DNA from: Chloracidobacterium sp.
GTDB taxonomy: Bacteria > Acidobacteriota > Blastocatellia > Pyrinomonadales > Pyrinomonadaceae
Assembly (NCBI GenBank): GCA_016711345.1
Contig: JADJTD010000001.1
Location: 1,488,001 to 1,552,000, forward strand
Direction: 5' to 3'
Length of the DNA stretch: 64,000 bases
The notes beneath the pieces were generated by a model that was not told the DNA's origin, searched no databases, and saw only the letters and a program-made list of their open reading frames with translations. Of this stretch, positions 9,523-18,108 are shown piece by piece (position 1 is the first letter of the stretch; every line of letters starts with the position of its first letter). A program made the translations under genes and the position numbers.

Positions 9523-10582
9523 GAGTATAGTGCTCTTGGTCGGAACGGCGAAAGGGCTGTTCATTTTGTGCCGCAGCGTTAATGGTCAATGGAAATTGGA
9601 TGGGCCACATTTCCCTGGTCTCGCCGTTTATGCCGCCTTTTTGGATCAGCGTAACGGCCGAAATGAAATGTGGGCGGCACCGGCAAGCTGGCATTTCGGC
9701 GCGGAATTGTGCAAAAGCACTGATATGGGCAAAACGTGGGACCAACCTGCAAAACGCCGTATCAAAATGCCCGCCAACACAAAGAAATCTCTCGAAAATA
9801 TCTGGCAGATCGCGCCGGGTTCGAACAACGACACGCTTTATGTCGGAGCGGCGCCTGGTGCGTTGTTTGAATCGCATGATGCAGGCAAAACTTGGGCGTT
9901 GAACAAAGGCCTCTGGAATCATCCTCATCGCAAGAAATGGAATCCCGGATTTGGCGGCCTTTGTTTGCACACGATCGTCACAGATCCAAAAAATCCAAAT
10001 GACATCAAGATCGCGGTCTCAACCGGCGGCGTTTATCAATCGGCTGACGGCGGCAAGTCGTGGAAATCGACCAACACCGGAGTTAGTGCATACTTTATGC
10101 CGGACAAGTATCCCGAATTCGGCCAGTGCGTCCACAAGATCGCTCGTCATCCGCGGAAAAAGAAAACGTTCTTTTTGCAGAATCACCACGGCGTTTACCG
10201 CAGTCGCGACGGAGCAACAACGTGGGAAGAAATCGAAACAGGTTTGCCGTCAAACTTTGGCTTTGGTCTGACGGTGAGCGAAGCAGGATCGGCGTTTATT
10301 GTGCCTCTGCAAAAGGACGCCGAGCGTTTTACTTGTGACGGCAAGCTCCGCGTTTATCGCACTCGTGACGAGGGAAATTCGTGGCAACCATTGACGAAAG
10401 GGCTGCCGCAAAAGAATGCCTACGAAGTGATCCTGCGCGACGCGGTCACATCCGTCGGCGACAACATTTTCTTCGGCACAAAAAACGGCAAACTTTTCGC
10501 CTCGTCAAACGACGGCGATTCATGGAAGATGATCGAAGGCTCACTGCCCGAGATCTGCTGCGTCAAGGCCTATACGATCTAA
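9512..10582 (+). CDS. Asp-box (BNR/sialidase-like) beta-propeller protein
   Basis: 356 residues, no signal peptide. At least six Asp-box repeats of the S-x-D-x-G-x-T-W type occur (STDMGKTW, SHDAGKTW, SADGGKSW, SRDGATTW, TRDEGNSW, SSNDGDSW), diagnostic of a BNR/VPS10-like propeller. True sialidase catalytic residues were not recognised, so an 'exo-alpha-sialidase' label would be a fold label only. Its ATG lies inside the end of the hydrolase gene, and its stop overlaps the start of the ThiS-like gene by one base (TAATG). Translation of the three is therefore probably coupled. Confidence 0.85.
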   Translation: MTSKSIVLLVGTAKGLFILCRSVNGQWKLDGPHFPGLAVYAAFLDQRNGRNEMWAAPASWHFGAELCKSTDMGKTWDQPAKRRIKMPANTKKSLENIWQIAPGSNNDTLYVGAAPGALFESHDAGKTWALNKGLWNHPHRKKWNPGFGGLCLHTIVTDPKNPNDIKIAVSTGGVYQSADGGKSWKSTNTGVSAYFMPDKYPEFGQCVHKIARHPRKKKTFFLQNHHGVYRSRDGATTWEEIETGLPSNFGFGLTVSEAGSAFIVPLQKDAERFTCDGKLRVYRTRDEGNSWQPLTKGLPQKNAYEVILRDAVTSVGDNIFFGTKNGKLFASSNDGDSWKMIEGSLPEICCVKAYTI

Positions 10583-10860
10583 TGTCCGTCACCGTCCATC
10601 TCAGCGGCCATCTGAAACCGTTCTCTGACGGAAAGGTGGAGGTAAACCTGCCTGGCGAATTTACAACTGTCGGTGACGCGCTCGATTCACTTTGGAAACA
10701 GCACATCGCTCTCCGTGACCGCGTTCTCAACGAGCAAGGCGAAATTCGTCAGCATGTAAATATTTTTGTTGGCAGCGAAGACATAAAGCGACTGAAAGGT
10801 TTGCAAACCTCGATCAAAACAAACGATTTACATATCTTTAATGCGGTGAGCGGAGGATAG
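10582..10860 (+). CDS. ThiS/MoaD-like ubiquitin-fold protein
   Basis: 92 residues from the ATG at 10582, which overlaps the previous stop (TAATG); the longer upstream frame is a shadow. The pattern is that of a beta-grasp sulfur carrier: short beta-rich N-terminus, 'VGDALDSLWKQH', 'VNIFVGSEDI', and a C-terminal Gly-Gly ('AVSGG'). The diglycine is what E1-like enzymes (MoeB/ThiF) adenylate for sulfur transfer or protein conjugation. No E1, ThiG or MoaE gene is nearby. Tight coupling to an Asp-box propeller gene suggests a joint function that is not understood. Confidence 0.8.
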   Translation: MSVTVHLSGHLKPFSDGKVEVNLPGEFTTVGDALDSLWKQHIALRDRVLNEQGEIRQHVNIFVGSEDIKRLKGLQTSIKTNDLHIFNAVSGG

Positions 10861-10924
10861 AAAACGCTTTTTCTCTTGCGGGAATTATTTCTGTTGTGTT
10901 CGCGTGAAAAGGAGGAATAGGAGA

Positions 10925-12535
10925 ATGTCAAAAACAGTAAAGAAGATCTTACAGTGGGCGGGGTTAGTTCTAGGTGTTCTTATCCTCATTGGCGTCGGCA
11001 TCGGCATTTATGTGTGTAGTTTGATCCCAAAGCCGATCGGAGAAAAACCTCCTCTTCAATCGGAGCTATTCAATAAGCCGGAAACTGACCTTCCGGTGGC
11101 CGGTAAGTTTATCTACAAGTCTGCAACTGAGCTTGCGGCAATGATCAAGAACAAACAGGCGACGTCGCTCGAGATCGTCCAGGAACACATCAACTACATC
11201 AAGAACAAGAACTACCAGACAAATGCGTTTGTGTGGTTGTTCGAACAAGAAGCCCTTGACGCGGCAAGGAAAGCAGATGAAAAGGTTGCGCTCGGAGAGC
11301 AACTTGGATTACTTCACGGCGTCCCAGTAAGTATTAAGGAAGAATTTGCCATCAAAGGCAAGCCGCATACGGTCAATGCCGAGATGTTTCAAGGCTTTGT
11401 TGCGTCGAAAAACGCTGGCGTGGTTGATGCAATGCTCGGCGAGGGCGCCATCATCTTGGGTACGACTAATGTTCCTAGGATGCTCTTTGATGTGCAAACA
11501 TTTGGCGAGATATATCCGACCGCTAACAACCCCTACGACCTTGAGCGAACACCGGCCGGCAGCACCGGCGGTGGTGCGGCATCGGTGGCTACAGGATCTT
11601 CTCCCATAACTGTGGGCGGTGATTTTGGCGGAAGTATCCGCATTCCGGCTGCTTTCTGTGGCCTCTACGGGCTCAAAACGACCGACGGCAGCATGCCCGG
11701 CCATGGGTCGTTTCCGGGTGAACCAGGCAACGCGAAGTATCGCCGAATGATGGTAGCCGGCCCGATCGCTCGCACCGTGGACGATATTGATATTGCGTGG
11801 AACGCGATGATGAACAAATGGCCTGAGCAAAAAGCCATGATGCTCGAGCCCAAGGCCGATCTGAAGGACTATAAGATCGCCTATCTCGACGAATGGAAAT
11901 TTGGCAATGATAAGGTCCTCGTCAGCGAAGATATCAAGGACAAGCTGAAGAGTTTCACGGATACGCTTAGTTCTAAGACGGTTTCCGTAACCAATGACCA
12001 GCCGGCCGATTACGACAAGATGGTAGCGATGCATCGAATGCTGGCGATCTATACGATGTTTGAAAAAGTGCCTTGGTTATTTCGCCAGCTCGTCATCCGC
12101 GATTTCAAAAGTGCCGATAATCATCGCATAGATTTGTCAGAGGTCTATGACCGAATGTCCGACATCGACCCGGCAAAGTACGACGATATTCTAAAACGTC
12201 ATGATGCTCTAAGAGATCAGATGGAATCTTTCTTCATTAAATACGATTTCCTGATACTGCCGGTCTCGACAACTGCTGCGATTAAACATAACCCAGAACA
12301 CAATCCCATATCGGTTGATGGGACCGACGTAGATTACTGGGACAATTTCTTATATCCGGTGGTCTTCAATGCAACGGGCCATCCCGCATTAACGATACCG
12401 CTTGGGCTCAACCGTGAGGGTTTGCCGGTAGGAGTTCAGGTTGTTGGGCCAATGTACTCTGAAAAGCAACTTATTGCTTTCGCAAAACTCATCGAACCGC
12501 TGCATGACGGATTTGTGAGGCCTCAACCGAGATAG
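10925..12535 (+). CDS. Membrane-anchored amidase (amidase-signature family)
   Basis: 536 residues from ATG 10925, preceded by GGAGG at 10911-10915; an earlier in-frame start at 10904 lies in the ribosome-binding region. One N-terminal membrane helix (~10-33) anchors the protein. The Ser-cisSer-Lys triad is intact: K138 in GVPVSIKEEF, S213 in the AGSTGGG loop and S237 in DFGGSIRIPA. The 24-residue Ser-Ser distance equals that of FAAH. The enzyme hydrolyses amide bonds of an unknown substrate. Not part of a gatCAB set: no gatB or gatC is adjacent and the membrane anchor is atypical for GatA. Confidence 0.9.
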   Translation: MSKTVKKILQWAGLVLGVLILIGVGIGIYVCSLIPKPIGEKPPLQSELFNKPETDLPVAGKFIYKSATELAAMIKNKQATSLEIVQEHINYIKNKNYQTNAFVWLFEQEALDAARKADEKVALGEQLGLLHGVPVSIKEEFAIKGKPHTVNAEMFQGFVASKNAGVVDAMLGEGAIILGTTNVPRMLFDVQTFGEIYPTANNPYDLERTPAGSTGGGAASVATGSSPITVGGDFGGSIRIPAAFCGLYGLKTTDGSMPGHGSFPGEPGNAKYRRMMVAGPIARTVDDIDIAWNAMMNKWPEQKAMMLEPKADLKDYKIAYLDEWKFGNDKVLVSEDIKDKLKSFTDTLSSKTVSVTNDQPADYDKMVAMHRMLAIYTMFEKVPWLFRQLVIRDFKSADNHRIDLSEVYDRMSDIDPAKYDDILKRHDALRDQMESFFIKYDFLILPVSTTAAIKHNPEHNPISVDGTDVDYWDNFLYPVVFNATGHPALTIPLGLNREGLPVGVQVVGPMYSEKQLIAFAKLIEPLHDGFVRPQPR

Positions 12536-12550
12536 AGCCGAGAGAGGCGT

Positions 12551-13729
12551 TCAATAGAGCAGAAAAGGTCCTCTTGCATCGGCGAACCCGACCAAGCCTT
12601 TCTCCCAGCTCGCTTCGATCTCTTGTAAAACCAAGCCGGTTTCGATCTTCTTTCTAATGTTATCCGTGCCGCAGACGACATCAAACGGATTTTTGTCGAA
12701 TTCATATTCGTAGTCATTTTGCCGCCATTTGAAATTGTCGGAATACATTTCGTAAATGGTTTTGACCATTGCGATACCAACGATTACGGGTGTGAACGCA
12801 TTTCTGTCAGTGACGTGTATCTGCACACCGCCGCAGGTTTCGCCGGCGAATTCGCAAAACGTTGGGCGGAAATATGCCGGACGGAACGCAACTCCTTCAA
12901 ATCCGAATTTACTCAATTCAGCGGCCCACGCGTAGCTGTCGATGAACGGGGCGCCGTTAAGATGAAACGGCAGAGTCGTTCCGCGGCCTTCGCTTAGTTC
13001 GGTTCCTTCGATGTGAACGGTCGCAGGAAAGACGATGCATGTATCGACGGTCGGAATATTCGGCGACGGAAGTATCCACGGCAAACCGGTTTCGTCGCCC
13101 CACATTTCGCGCGTCCATCCGTCCATCTCAATGACCTCAAGATTGCAGCCAATGCCAAAATGCTCGTTGAACATCTTCGCAAGCTCACCTATCGTCATAC
13201 CATGCCGCGTCGGCAATTCAAATTGTCCGACGAACGATTTAAATTCATGCTCGGTAATGTTGCCTTCGACCGCGATCCCGTTGATCGGATTTGGCCTATC
13301 ACAAACGACGACGCGTTTGCCAAATTTTGCAGCGGCGCGCATACAGTTCGCCATCGTGTAAATAAATGTGTAGATGCGGCAGCCGACATCCTGCAGATCG
13401 ACAACGATCGTCTCAACGTCGCTCAGCATTTCTTCGGTTGGTTCGCGCACTTCGCTGTAGAGAGAGTAAACCATAATGCCCGTTCGCTCGTCGCGAACGT
13501 GCGGCGTTTCGATCATGTTGTATTGAACGTCGCCGCGAATGCCGTGCTGCGGGCCAAAGAGTGTCGTCAATTTAAACTCATCGCAAGCGGCAAAAACATC
13601 TGCCGCGTGAGCAAAACTTTCGGGCAGCACAGATGCTTGATTACAAACCAAACCAATTTTCTGTCCACGGACCGCATCGAGGCGGTCATCCAAAATGCGC
13701 TCAATACCAAGTCGAACTCTTTTTTGCAT
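12551..13729 (-). CDS. DUF1343 protein, exo-beta-N-acetylmuramidase family (NamZ/YbbC, GH171)
   Basis: 392 residues. Typical DUF1343 landmarks: 'KIGLVCNQASVLPES', 'FGPQHGIRGDVQ', 'VVDLQDVGCRIYTFIYTM' and 'CDRPNPING'. Characterised members remove terminal MurNAc from peptidoglycan fragments. No signal peptide is visible, so it may act in the cytoplasm on recycled muropeptides unless the start lies elsewhere. It converges on the amidase gene (gap 15 nt). Confidence 0.9.
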   Translation of the reverse strand: MQKRVRLGIERILDDRLDAVRGQKIGLVCNQASVLPESFAHAADVFAACDEFKLTTLFGPQHGIRGDVQYNMIETPHVRDERTGIMVYSLYSEVREPTEEMLSDVETIVVDLQDVGCRIYTFIYTMANCMRAAAKFGKRVVVCDRPNPINGIAVEGNITEHEFKSFVGQFELPTRHGMTIGELAKMFNEHFGIGCNLEVIEMDGWTREMWGDETGLPWILPSPNIPTVDTCIVFPATVHIEGTELSEGRGTTLPFHLNGAPFIDSYAWAAELSKFGFEGVAFRPAYFRPTFCEFAGETCGGVQIHVTDRNAFTPVIVGIAMVKTIYEMYSDNFKWRQNDYEYEFDKNPFDVVCGTDNIRKKIETGLVLQEIEASWEKGLVGFADARGPFLLY

Positions 13730-13738
13730 ATTTAAAAT

Positions 13739-13770
13739 AATAGCCCGAACTTTACGTCCGGGCTATTTCT
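13739..13770 (-). terminator. Rho-independent terminator of the YegP-like gene
   Basis: Perfect 9-bp stem AATAGCCCG (13739-13747) / CGGGCTATT (13759-13767) with an 11-nt loop. On the minus strand it is followed by a T-rich tract (complement of 13731-13738). It lies about 20 nt past the stop of the minus-strand gene at 13790-14557. Confidence 0.75.
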
Positions 13771-13789
13771 AGTTAATAGATTTTTAAGT

Positions 13790-14557
13790 CTATTTCTTTT
13801 TTGCAGCTGGCTTCTTAGCGGCCGGCTTCTTTGCGGCTGGTTTCTTTGCGGCTGGTTTTTTTGCAACTACTTTCTTTGCCGGAGCTTTCTTTGCTGCCGG
13901 TTTCTTAGCCACAGTCTTTTTCGCTGCAGGCTTAGCCGCAGGTTTCTTTGCTGCCGGTTTCTTAGCGGCCGGCTTCTTAGCCACAGCTTTCTTTGCTGCC
14001 GGTTTCGCGGCTGCTTTCTTAGCTACTGGCTTCTTTGCGACTGCTTTTTTAGCTGCAGGCTTTTTGGCCGCAGCCCTTTTCATTGCCGGTTTCTTTTTAG
14101 CCGCAGCCTTTTTTGCTGCCGGTTTTTTAGCGACTGCCTTTTTTGCAGCCGGTTTTTTTGCTTTAGTTGCCATTTTTGATATAGATCCTCCTGTTGATAC
14201 TGATGCTGATTTAGCCATTGGTTTAATATCACCGTCTACCACAGGCGCATCCGGTGCGTTCTTGCCTACCGAAGCAATGCCATTCTCCATTGCCTTGGTA
14301 GTTTTATACATCTCACTCTTTCCTATCGGTTCGCCGTTGGCTGCCTTTAGGACAAAGTAAGAAGATCCGTCTTTGGCGGTCTTACGCTCAAAACGTTTAT
14401 CGTTCAGCGCGTTTTTCTTAACGGACGTGATTCCCTTTGTTGCCGCGCTCCGCGTATCGTACGCTTCGCTCGACAAGATGATCTGCCCGTTACTTGCTTT
14501 CAAGTTGAAGCGAAACTTTCCAGTCTTGCCCGACTTGATCTCAAATTTTCCTGCCAT
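13790..14557 (-). CDS. YegP-like (two DUF1508 repeats) protein with a histone-H1-like Lys/Ala/Pro tail
   Basis: 255 residues. Residues 1-~105 are two tandem DUF1508 modules ('KFRFNLKASNGQIILSSEAY' and 'YFVLKAANGEPIGKSEMY'), like whole E. coli YegP. Residues ~130-255 are an almost pure P-A-A-K-K / A-V-A-K-K repeat, strongly basic and disordered, like eukaryotic H1 tails and bacterial Hc1-type nucleoid proteins. The fusion suggests a DNA- or RNA-binding, nucleoid-associated protein; this is inference. The tail DNA is internally repetitive, so length probably varies between strains. Followed by a strong terminator and preceded by a long A/T-rich region. Confidence 0.85.
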   Translation of the reverse strand: MAGKFEIKSGKTGKFRFNLKASNGQIILSSEAYDTRSAATKGITSVKKNALNDKRFERKTAKDGSSYFVLKAANGEPIGKSEMYKTTKAMENGIASVGKNAPDAPVVDGDIKPMAKSASVSTGGSISKMATKAKKPAAKKAVAKKPAAKKAAAKKKPAMKRAAAKKPAAKKAVAKKPVAKKAAAKPAAKKAVAKKPAAKKPAAKKPAAKPAAKKTVAKKPAAKKAPAKKVVAKKPAAKKPAAKKPAAKKPAAKKK

Positions 14558-14679
14558 TATTTTCTCCTTACAAACTAAACTGATTTTCTTAACTAACTAA
14601 AACTAAATTTAAAAATGGAATTTCGAGGAAGTAACTAACAACGAATAAAATATCACACACGAAGACAAATGGCGCAAGT

Positions 14680-14702
14680 ATTTTTTCATATTATGAAAAA
14701 AT
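14680..14702. promoter_or_regulatory. 23-bp perfect palindrome in the A/T-rich region upstream of the YegP-like gene
   Basis: ATTTTTTCATA (14680-14690), one central T, then TATGAAAAAAT (14692-14702). The arms are 11 bp and fully complementary. It sits ~120 nt upstream of the YegP-like gene and ~95 nt downstream of the TPR gene's start-distal end. Both genes are on the minus strand, so it could be an operator for the first or a terminator-like hairpin for transcription from the sdh/TPR side. Confidence 0.4.
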
Positions 14703-14796
14703 ATTTTTTTAGACGTGAATTTGAAAATTGAGGCGGGTAAGTTATTTTAAAAAAATCTTGTGAAGAAATTTTTATTTTGTCGGAAATAAAAAATAA

Positions 14797-15276
14797 TTAT
14801 TCTAAAAAATCATTTCCCATATCACGTGCACTTAAATTATTTCGAGTGATAATGCGCGCACATCCGTTCCATCTAAGGATCGCATCATCGTTGCCAACAG
14901 GTCGCATCGCTTCGGCTGTTTCAAAACAATCCATCGCCTGTCGAAAAAGTTCGTAAGCACCGACACCTTCTTTTGCAAGCACAGCTTTTCCGCGACGCTC
15001 ATACATGATGCCTGTGTAGTATGTGCGTTCGTAATCGCCCCTGATGCGCGTCAGGTATTCAGTGATTCGAGCATCGCCGATCGCATAGTCCTTTCCAAAC
15101 CTGTCGCTCATCGCAAGTACAATGTTTATAAGGGCTTCCTGGTTTTCAGGGTCGATCTTTAGGATGTCGAGATAGATGCTTTCTGCGGCTCCGGGCTCAT
15201 TCAAAAGGCGATAGCGATTAGCCTTTTCAAGGGCGGCGGGAATGGCTTCGAAGTGTAGTGGTTTTAGTTCAAACAT
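14797..15276 (-). CDS. TPR-repeat protein
   Basis: 159 residues, soluble. 'ANRYRLLNEPGAAESIYLDILKIDPENQEALINIVLAM' (~20-57) is a clear TPR pair. A second helical repeat region covers ~90-125 ('AYELFRQAMDCFETAEAMRP'). TPRs bind protein partners; the partner here is unknown. It follows sdhB by 52 nt on the same strand, so it may be the last gene of the sdh operon, but no direct link to succinate dehydrogenase can be shown. Confidence 0.8.
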   Translation of the reverse strand: MFELKPLHFEAIPAALEKANRYRLLNEPGAAESIYLDILKIDPENQEALINIVLAMSDRFGKDYAIGDARITEYLTRIRGDYERTYYTGIMYERRGKAVLAKEGVGAYELFRQAMDCFETAEAMRPVGNDDAILRWNGCARIITRNNLSARDMGNDFLE

Positions 15277-15328
15277 AAGCTAAGAGTTGCGGCTTCAGCC
15301 GCGAAGATTCACGCCTCAAACGTAACCT

Positions 15329-16072
15329 TTACTTCTTTCTAAACAGCTTAACTAACTTCATCACCGGATCGTAATGCTCGTCAACAACGCGCTCCTTTAG
15401 AGGAATAATAGCATTATCCGTGATAGTAATATTTTCCGGACAAACCTTTGTGCAGCATTTTGTAATGTTGCAATATCCGATGCCGAAAAGATCCTTCAGA
15501 TCTTCCGTTCGATCTTCTGTATCGAGCGGATGCATTTCGAGAGCGGCGGTATAAACTAAAAATCTCGGTCCGATAAATTCTTGATGTTTTTCGTGATCGC
15601 GAAGCACATGACAGACATCCTGACACAAAAAGCACTCGATGCACTTACGAAATTCCTGCACGCGGTCGATGTCTTCCTGCAACATTCTCCACGTTCCATC
15701 TTCCGCATCGGGCTTTCGCGGAGTGAATTTTTTGATGCGTTTTTTTACTTCGTAATTCCACGACACATCAGCGATGAGATCTTTCACCGGAGGAAATGCG
15801 CGCATCGGCTCGATGGTCACAGGTTGGTCAAGAGGAATTGTATCGAGCCGCGTCATGCACATCAGTTTCGGCATACCATTGATCTCTGCCGAACACGAAC
15901 CGCACTTGCCCGCTTTGCAATTCCAACGGCAAGCCAGATCAGGCGCCGACTCCGCCTGTATCTGATGCACCGCATCAAGCACGACCATTCCTTCCGTAAC
16001 CTCGGTCTGATAGTCAACCATTTCCGCAGTCTCGCGTCCGCCGCGTCTAATACTAAATGTCGCTTTTTGCAT
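15329..16072 (-). CDS. sdhB: Succinate dehydrogenase/fumarate reductase iron-sulfur subunit
   Basis: 247 residues from ATG at 16072; 22 upstream in-frame codons come from the adjacent repeat and were excluded. The [2Fe-2S] motif is 'CRWNCKAGKCGSCSAEING', the [4Fe-4S] motif 'CIECFLCQDVC', and the [3Fe-4S]/quinone-side motif 'CNITKCCTKVCPE'. It passes electrons from the SdhA flavin to the membrane quinone. Third in the order sdhC-sdhA-sdhB on the minus strand, separated from sdhA by a 124-nt gap holding an inverted repeat. Confidence 0.95.
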   Translation of the reverse strand: MQKATFSIRRGGRETAEMVDYQTEVTEGMVVLDAVHQIQAESAPDLACRWNCKAGKCGSCSAEINGMPKLMCMTRLDTIPLDQPVTIEPMRAFPPVKDLIADVSWNYEVKKRIKKFTPRKPDAEDGTWRMLQEDIDRVQEFRKCIECFLCQDVCHVLRDHEKHQEFIGPRFLVYTAALEMHPLDTEDRTEDLKDLFGIGYCNITKCCTKVCPENITITDNAIIPLKERVVDEHYDPVMKLVKLFRKK

Positions 16073-16077
16073 AAGAT

Positions 16078-16190
16078 ATTTAACGCAAGGTCGCAAAGTC
16101 GCTAAGACGCAACGAACACAGCAAATAGAATGCAGCAAAGTTAAATTTCTTCCCTTCGCGTCTTTGCTTCTTTGCGTCTTTGCGTTGAAA
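16078..16190. repeat. Inverted repeat of the 'CGCAAAGACGC' family between sdhA and sdhB
   Basis: The left arm (about 16078-16114) begins TTTAACGCAAGGTCGCAAAG. The right arm (about 16154-16190) ends TTTGCGTCTTTGCGTTGAAA. Both are built from repeated GCGTCTTTGC/GCAAAGACGC words and are imperfect inverted copies. The element fills almost the entire intergenic gap inside the sdh operon. The same word family recurs at 21429-21489. Confidence 0.75.
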
Positions 16191-16196
16191 AATCAT

Positions 16197-18008
16197 CTAT
16201 CCCATCTCCTCGATCACTTGTTTTAGGTAATCAGGCATTTCCTGAATTGGAATTTTGTTGATTATCATCGCTCCATCGGTGTCCTTTTTGACCGAATAGT
16301 TGAATTTTGCAAACTCAGGATCCTTCGCAGGAAAATCGTCACGAAAGTGTCCGCCTCGGCTTTCCTGTCGTTCGAGGGCAGCACGGGCTATCGCTTCGCT
16401 TACGATCAAAAGATTATGCAGATCGAGAGCCGTGTGCCAACCCGGATTGAAATCGATGTTGCCGGGAACAAATGTTCGTGCCGATCGATTGCGCAAAATA
16501 TCGAGCCCGTTCAGTGCCTCGATGATCTCGTCATGCGTTCGAACGATGCCGACATTTGCCTGCATCATTTCCTGCAGGTCTTGCTGGATCGTGTATGGAT
16601 TTTCGCCGCCTTCGCGTCCGAAGGGTTCGAGGGCGGTTTTGGTTACGCGGTCGAGATCCTTTTTATTGATCGTGCCGTGGCCATTTTCTTTTGCAAAGAT
16701 CGCCGCATATTCGCCCGCACGTTTTCCAAAAACGATCAGATCTGAAAGCGAGTTGCCTCCTAAACGATTTGCACCATTGATGCCCGCAGCACATTCGCCC
16801 GCGGCAAACAATCCCGGCACTGTTGATTCCTGCGTATCTGCATTAACGCGAATGCCGCCCATTACATAATGCGTCGTCGGGCCGACTTCCATCGGCGTCG
16901 TCGTGATGTCGAGATTGGCAAGCTGCTTGAACTGGTGATACATCGACGGAAGCTTCTTCTTAATATGTTCGGCAGCGTCCGGCAATTTTTCTTTGATCCA
17001 TGCGATGTCGAGAAAGACACCTCCGTGCGGCGAACCGCGACCGGCTTTTACTTCACGATTGATGCAACGGGCAACGTGATCGCGAGTCAAAAGCTCAGGT
17101 GGACGATTTGCCGATTTGTCGCCCTGCGTATATCGCCACCCTTCCTCGGGGTCGCTCGCGGTCTGATCTTTATAGTTGTCAGGAATGTCGTCGAACATAA
17201 ACCGGCGGCCTTCGCTGTTTTTCAGAACACCGCCTTCGCCGCGAACGCCTTCGGTAACAAGAATGCCGCGAACGCTCGGCGGCCAGACCATTCCCGTCGG
17301 ATGGAATTGAATAAATTCCATGTCGATCAGTTCCGCTCCTGCGTCATATGCAAGCGCGTGTCCGTCGCCCGTGCCTTCCCAACTGTTGCTAGTGATCTTG
17401 TAAGCTCGACCAATGCCGCCGGTCGCTAGAACGACAGCCTTTGCTTTAAAGATGCGAAAGCGGCCATGCTCACGTTCGTACGCCAGACAACCAACAACGC
17501 GGTCACCGTCTTTCAGCAAAGAAAGAACCGTGACTTCCATATAGACCTCGATGCCCTGATGGATTCCGTGATCCTGCAGCGTGCGGATGAGTTCTAATCC
17601 TGTGCGGTCGCCGACGTGTGCGAGACGCGGATAGCGATGACCGCCAAAGTTTCGCTGGTTGATGCGGCCATCCTTCGTTCGGTCGAACACCGCTCCCCAT
17701 CCCTCAAGCTCGCGAACACGATCCGGTGCCTCTTTGGCGTGCAGCTCTGCCATCCGCCAGTTGTTGATATACTGTCCGCCCCGCATCGTGTCGGAAAAAT
17801 GAACTTTCCAGTTGTCACGATCGTCGTTATGTCCCATCGCCGCTGCCATTCCGCCCTCGGCCATAACGGTATGAGCTTTGCCAAGCAGCGATTTGCAAAC
17901 AAGCCCAACAGAAACCCCTGCTGCCGAAGCTTCAATAGCTGCGCGAAGCCCCGCCCCACCGGCACCGATGACGAGAACGTCGTGTTCGTATGTTGTGTAA
18001 TCAGTCAT
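16197..18008 (-). CDS. sdhA: Succinate dehydrogenase/fumarate reductase flavoprotein subunit
   Basis: 603 residues. FAD-binding GxGxxG 'VIGAGGAGLRAA' is at ~13-24. 'GKAHTVMAEGGMAAAMG' carries the His expected to bind FAD covalently. The substrate region 'HPTGM' and the 'NRLGGNSLSDLIVFGKRAGE' motif are also present. It oxidises succinate to fumarate in the TCA cycle and respiratory chain. It lies 100 nt downstream of sdhC, and that gap is occupied by an inverted repeat. Confidence 0.95.
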   Translation of the reverse strand: MTDYTTYEHDVLVIGAGGAGLRAAIEASAAGVSVGLVCKSLLGKAHTVMAEGGMAAAMGHNDDRDNWKVHFSDTMRGGQYINNWRMAELHAKEAPDRVRELEGWGAVFDRTKDGRINQRNFGGHRYPRLAHVGDRTGLELIRTLQDHGIHQGIEVYMEVTVLSLLKDGDRVVGCLAYEREHGRFRIFKAKAVVLATGGIGRAYKITSNSWEGTGDGHALAYDAGAELIDMEFIQFHPTGMVWPPSVRGILVTEGVRGEGGVLKNSEGRRFMFDDIPDNYKDQTASDPEEGWRYTQGDKSANRPPELLTRDHVARCINREVKAGRGSPHGGVFLDIAWIKEKLPDAAEHIKKKLPSMYHQFKQLANLDITTTPMEVGPTTHYVMGGIRVNADTQESTVPGLFAAGECAAGINGANRLGGNSLSDLIVFGKRAGEYAAIFAKENGHGTINKKDLDRVTKTALEPFGREGGENPYTIQQDLQEMMQANVGIVRTHDEIIEALNGLDILRNRSARTFVPGNIDFNPGWHTALDLHNLLIVSEAIARAALERQESRGGHFRDDFPAKDPEFAKFNYSVKKDTDGAMIINKIPIQEMPDYLKQVIEEMG

Positions 18009-18018
18009 TAAATCTACT

Positions 18019-18100
18019 CACCACAGAGACACAGAGAACACAGAGAAAAATTTGCATTCACCACTTAAAGTCACTCTGTGTCCTCTGTGCCTCCGTGGTG
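18019..18100. repeat. Inverted repeat of the 'CACAGAGACACAGAG' family between sdhC and sdhA
   Basis: The 27-nt arms 18019-18045 (starting CACCACAGAGACACAG) and 18074-18100 (ending CCTCCGTGGTG) match at 24 of 27 positions when one is reverse-complemented. The loop is 28 nt. Related copies with the same words occur at 38567-38640 and, more diverged, at 59471-59561. It fills the sdhC-sdhA gap. Confidence 0.85.
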
Positions 18101-18108
18101 AATCCTTC

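Noticed and set aside
9512..10582. Calling the Asp-box protein a sialidase
   Set aside because: Asp-boxes give the fold only; the catalytic Arg triad and Tyr/Glu were not identified and there is no signal peptide.
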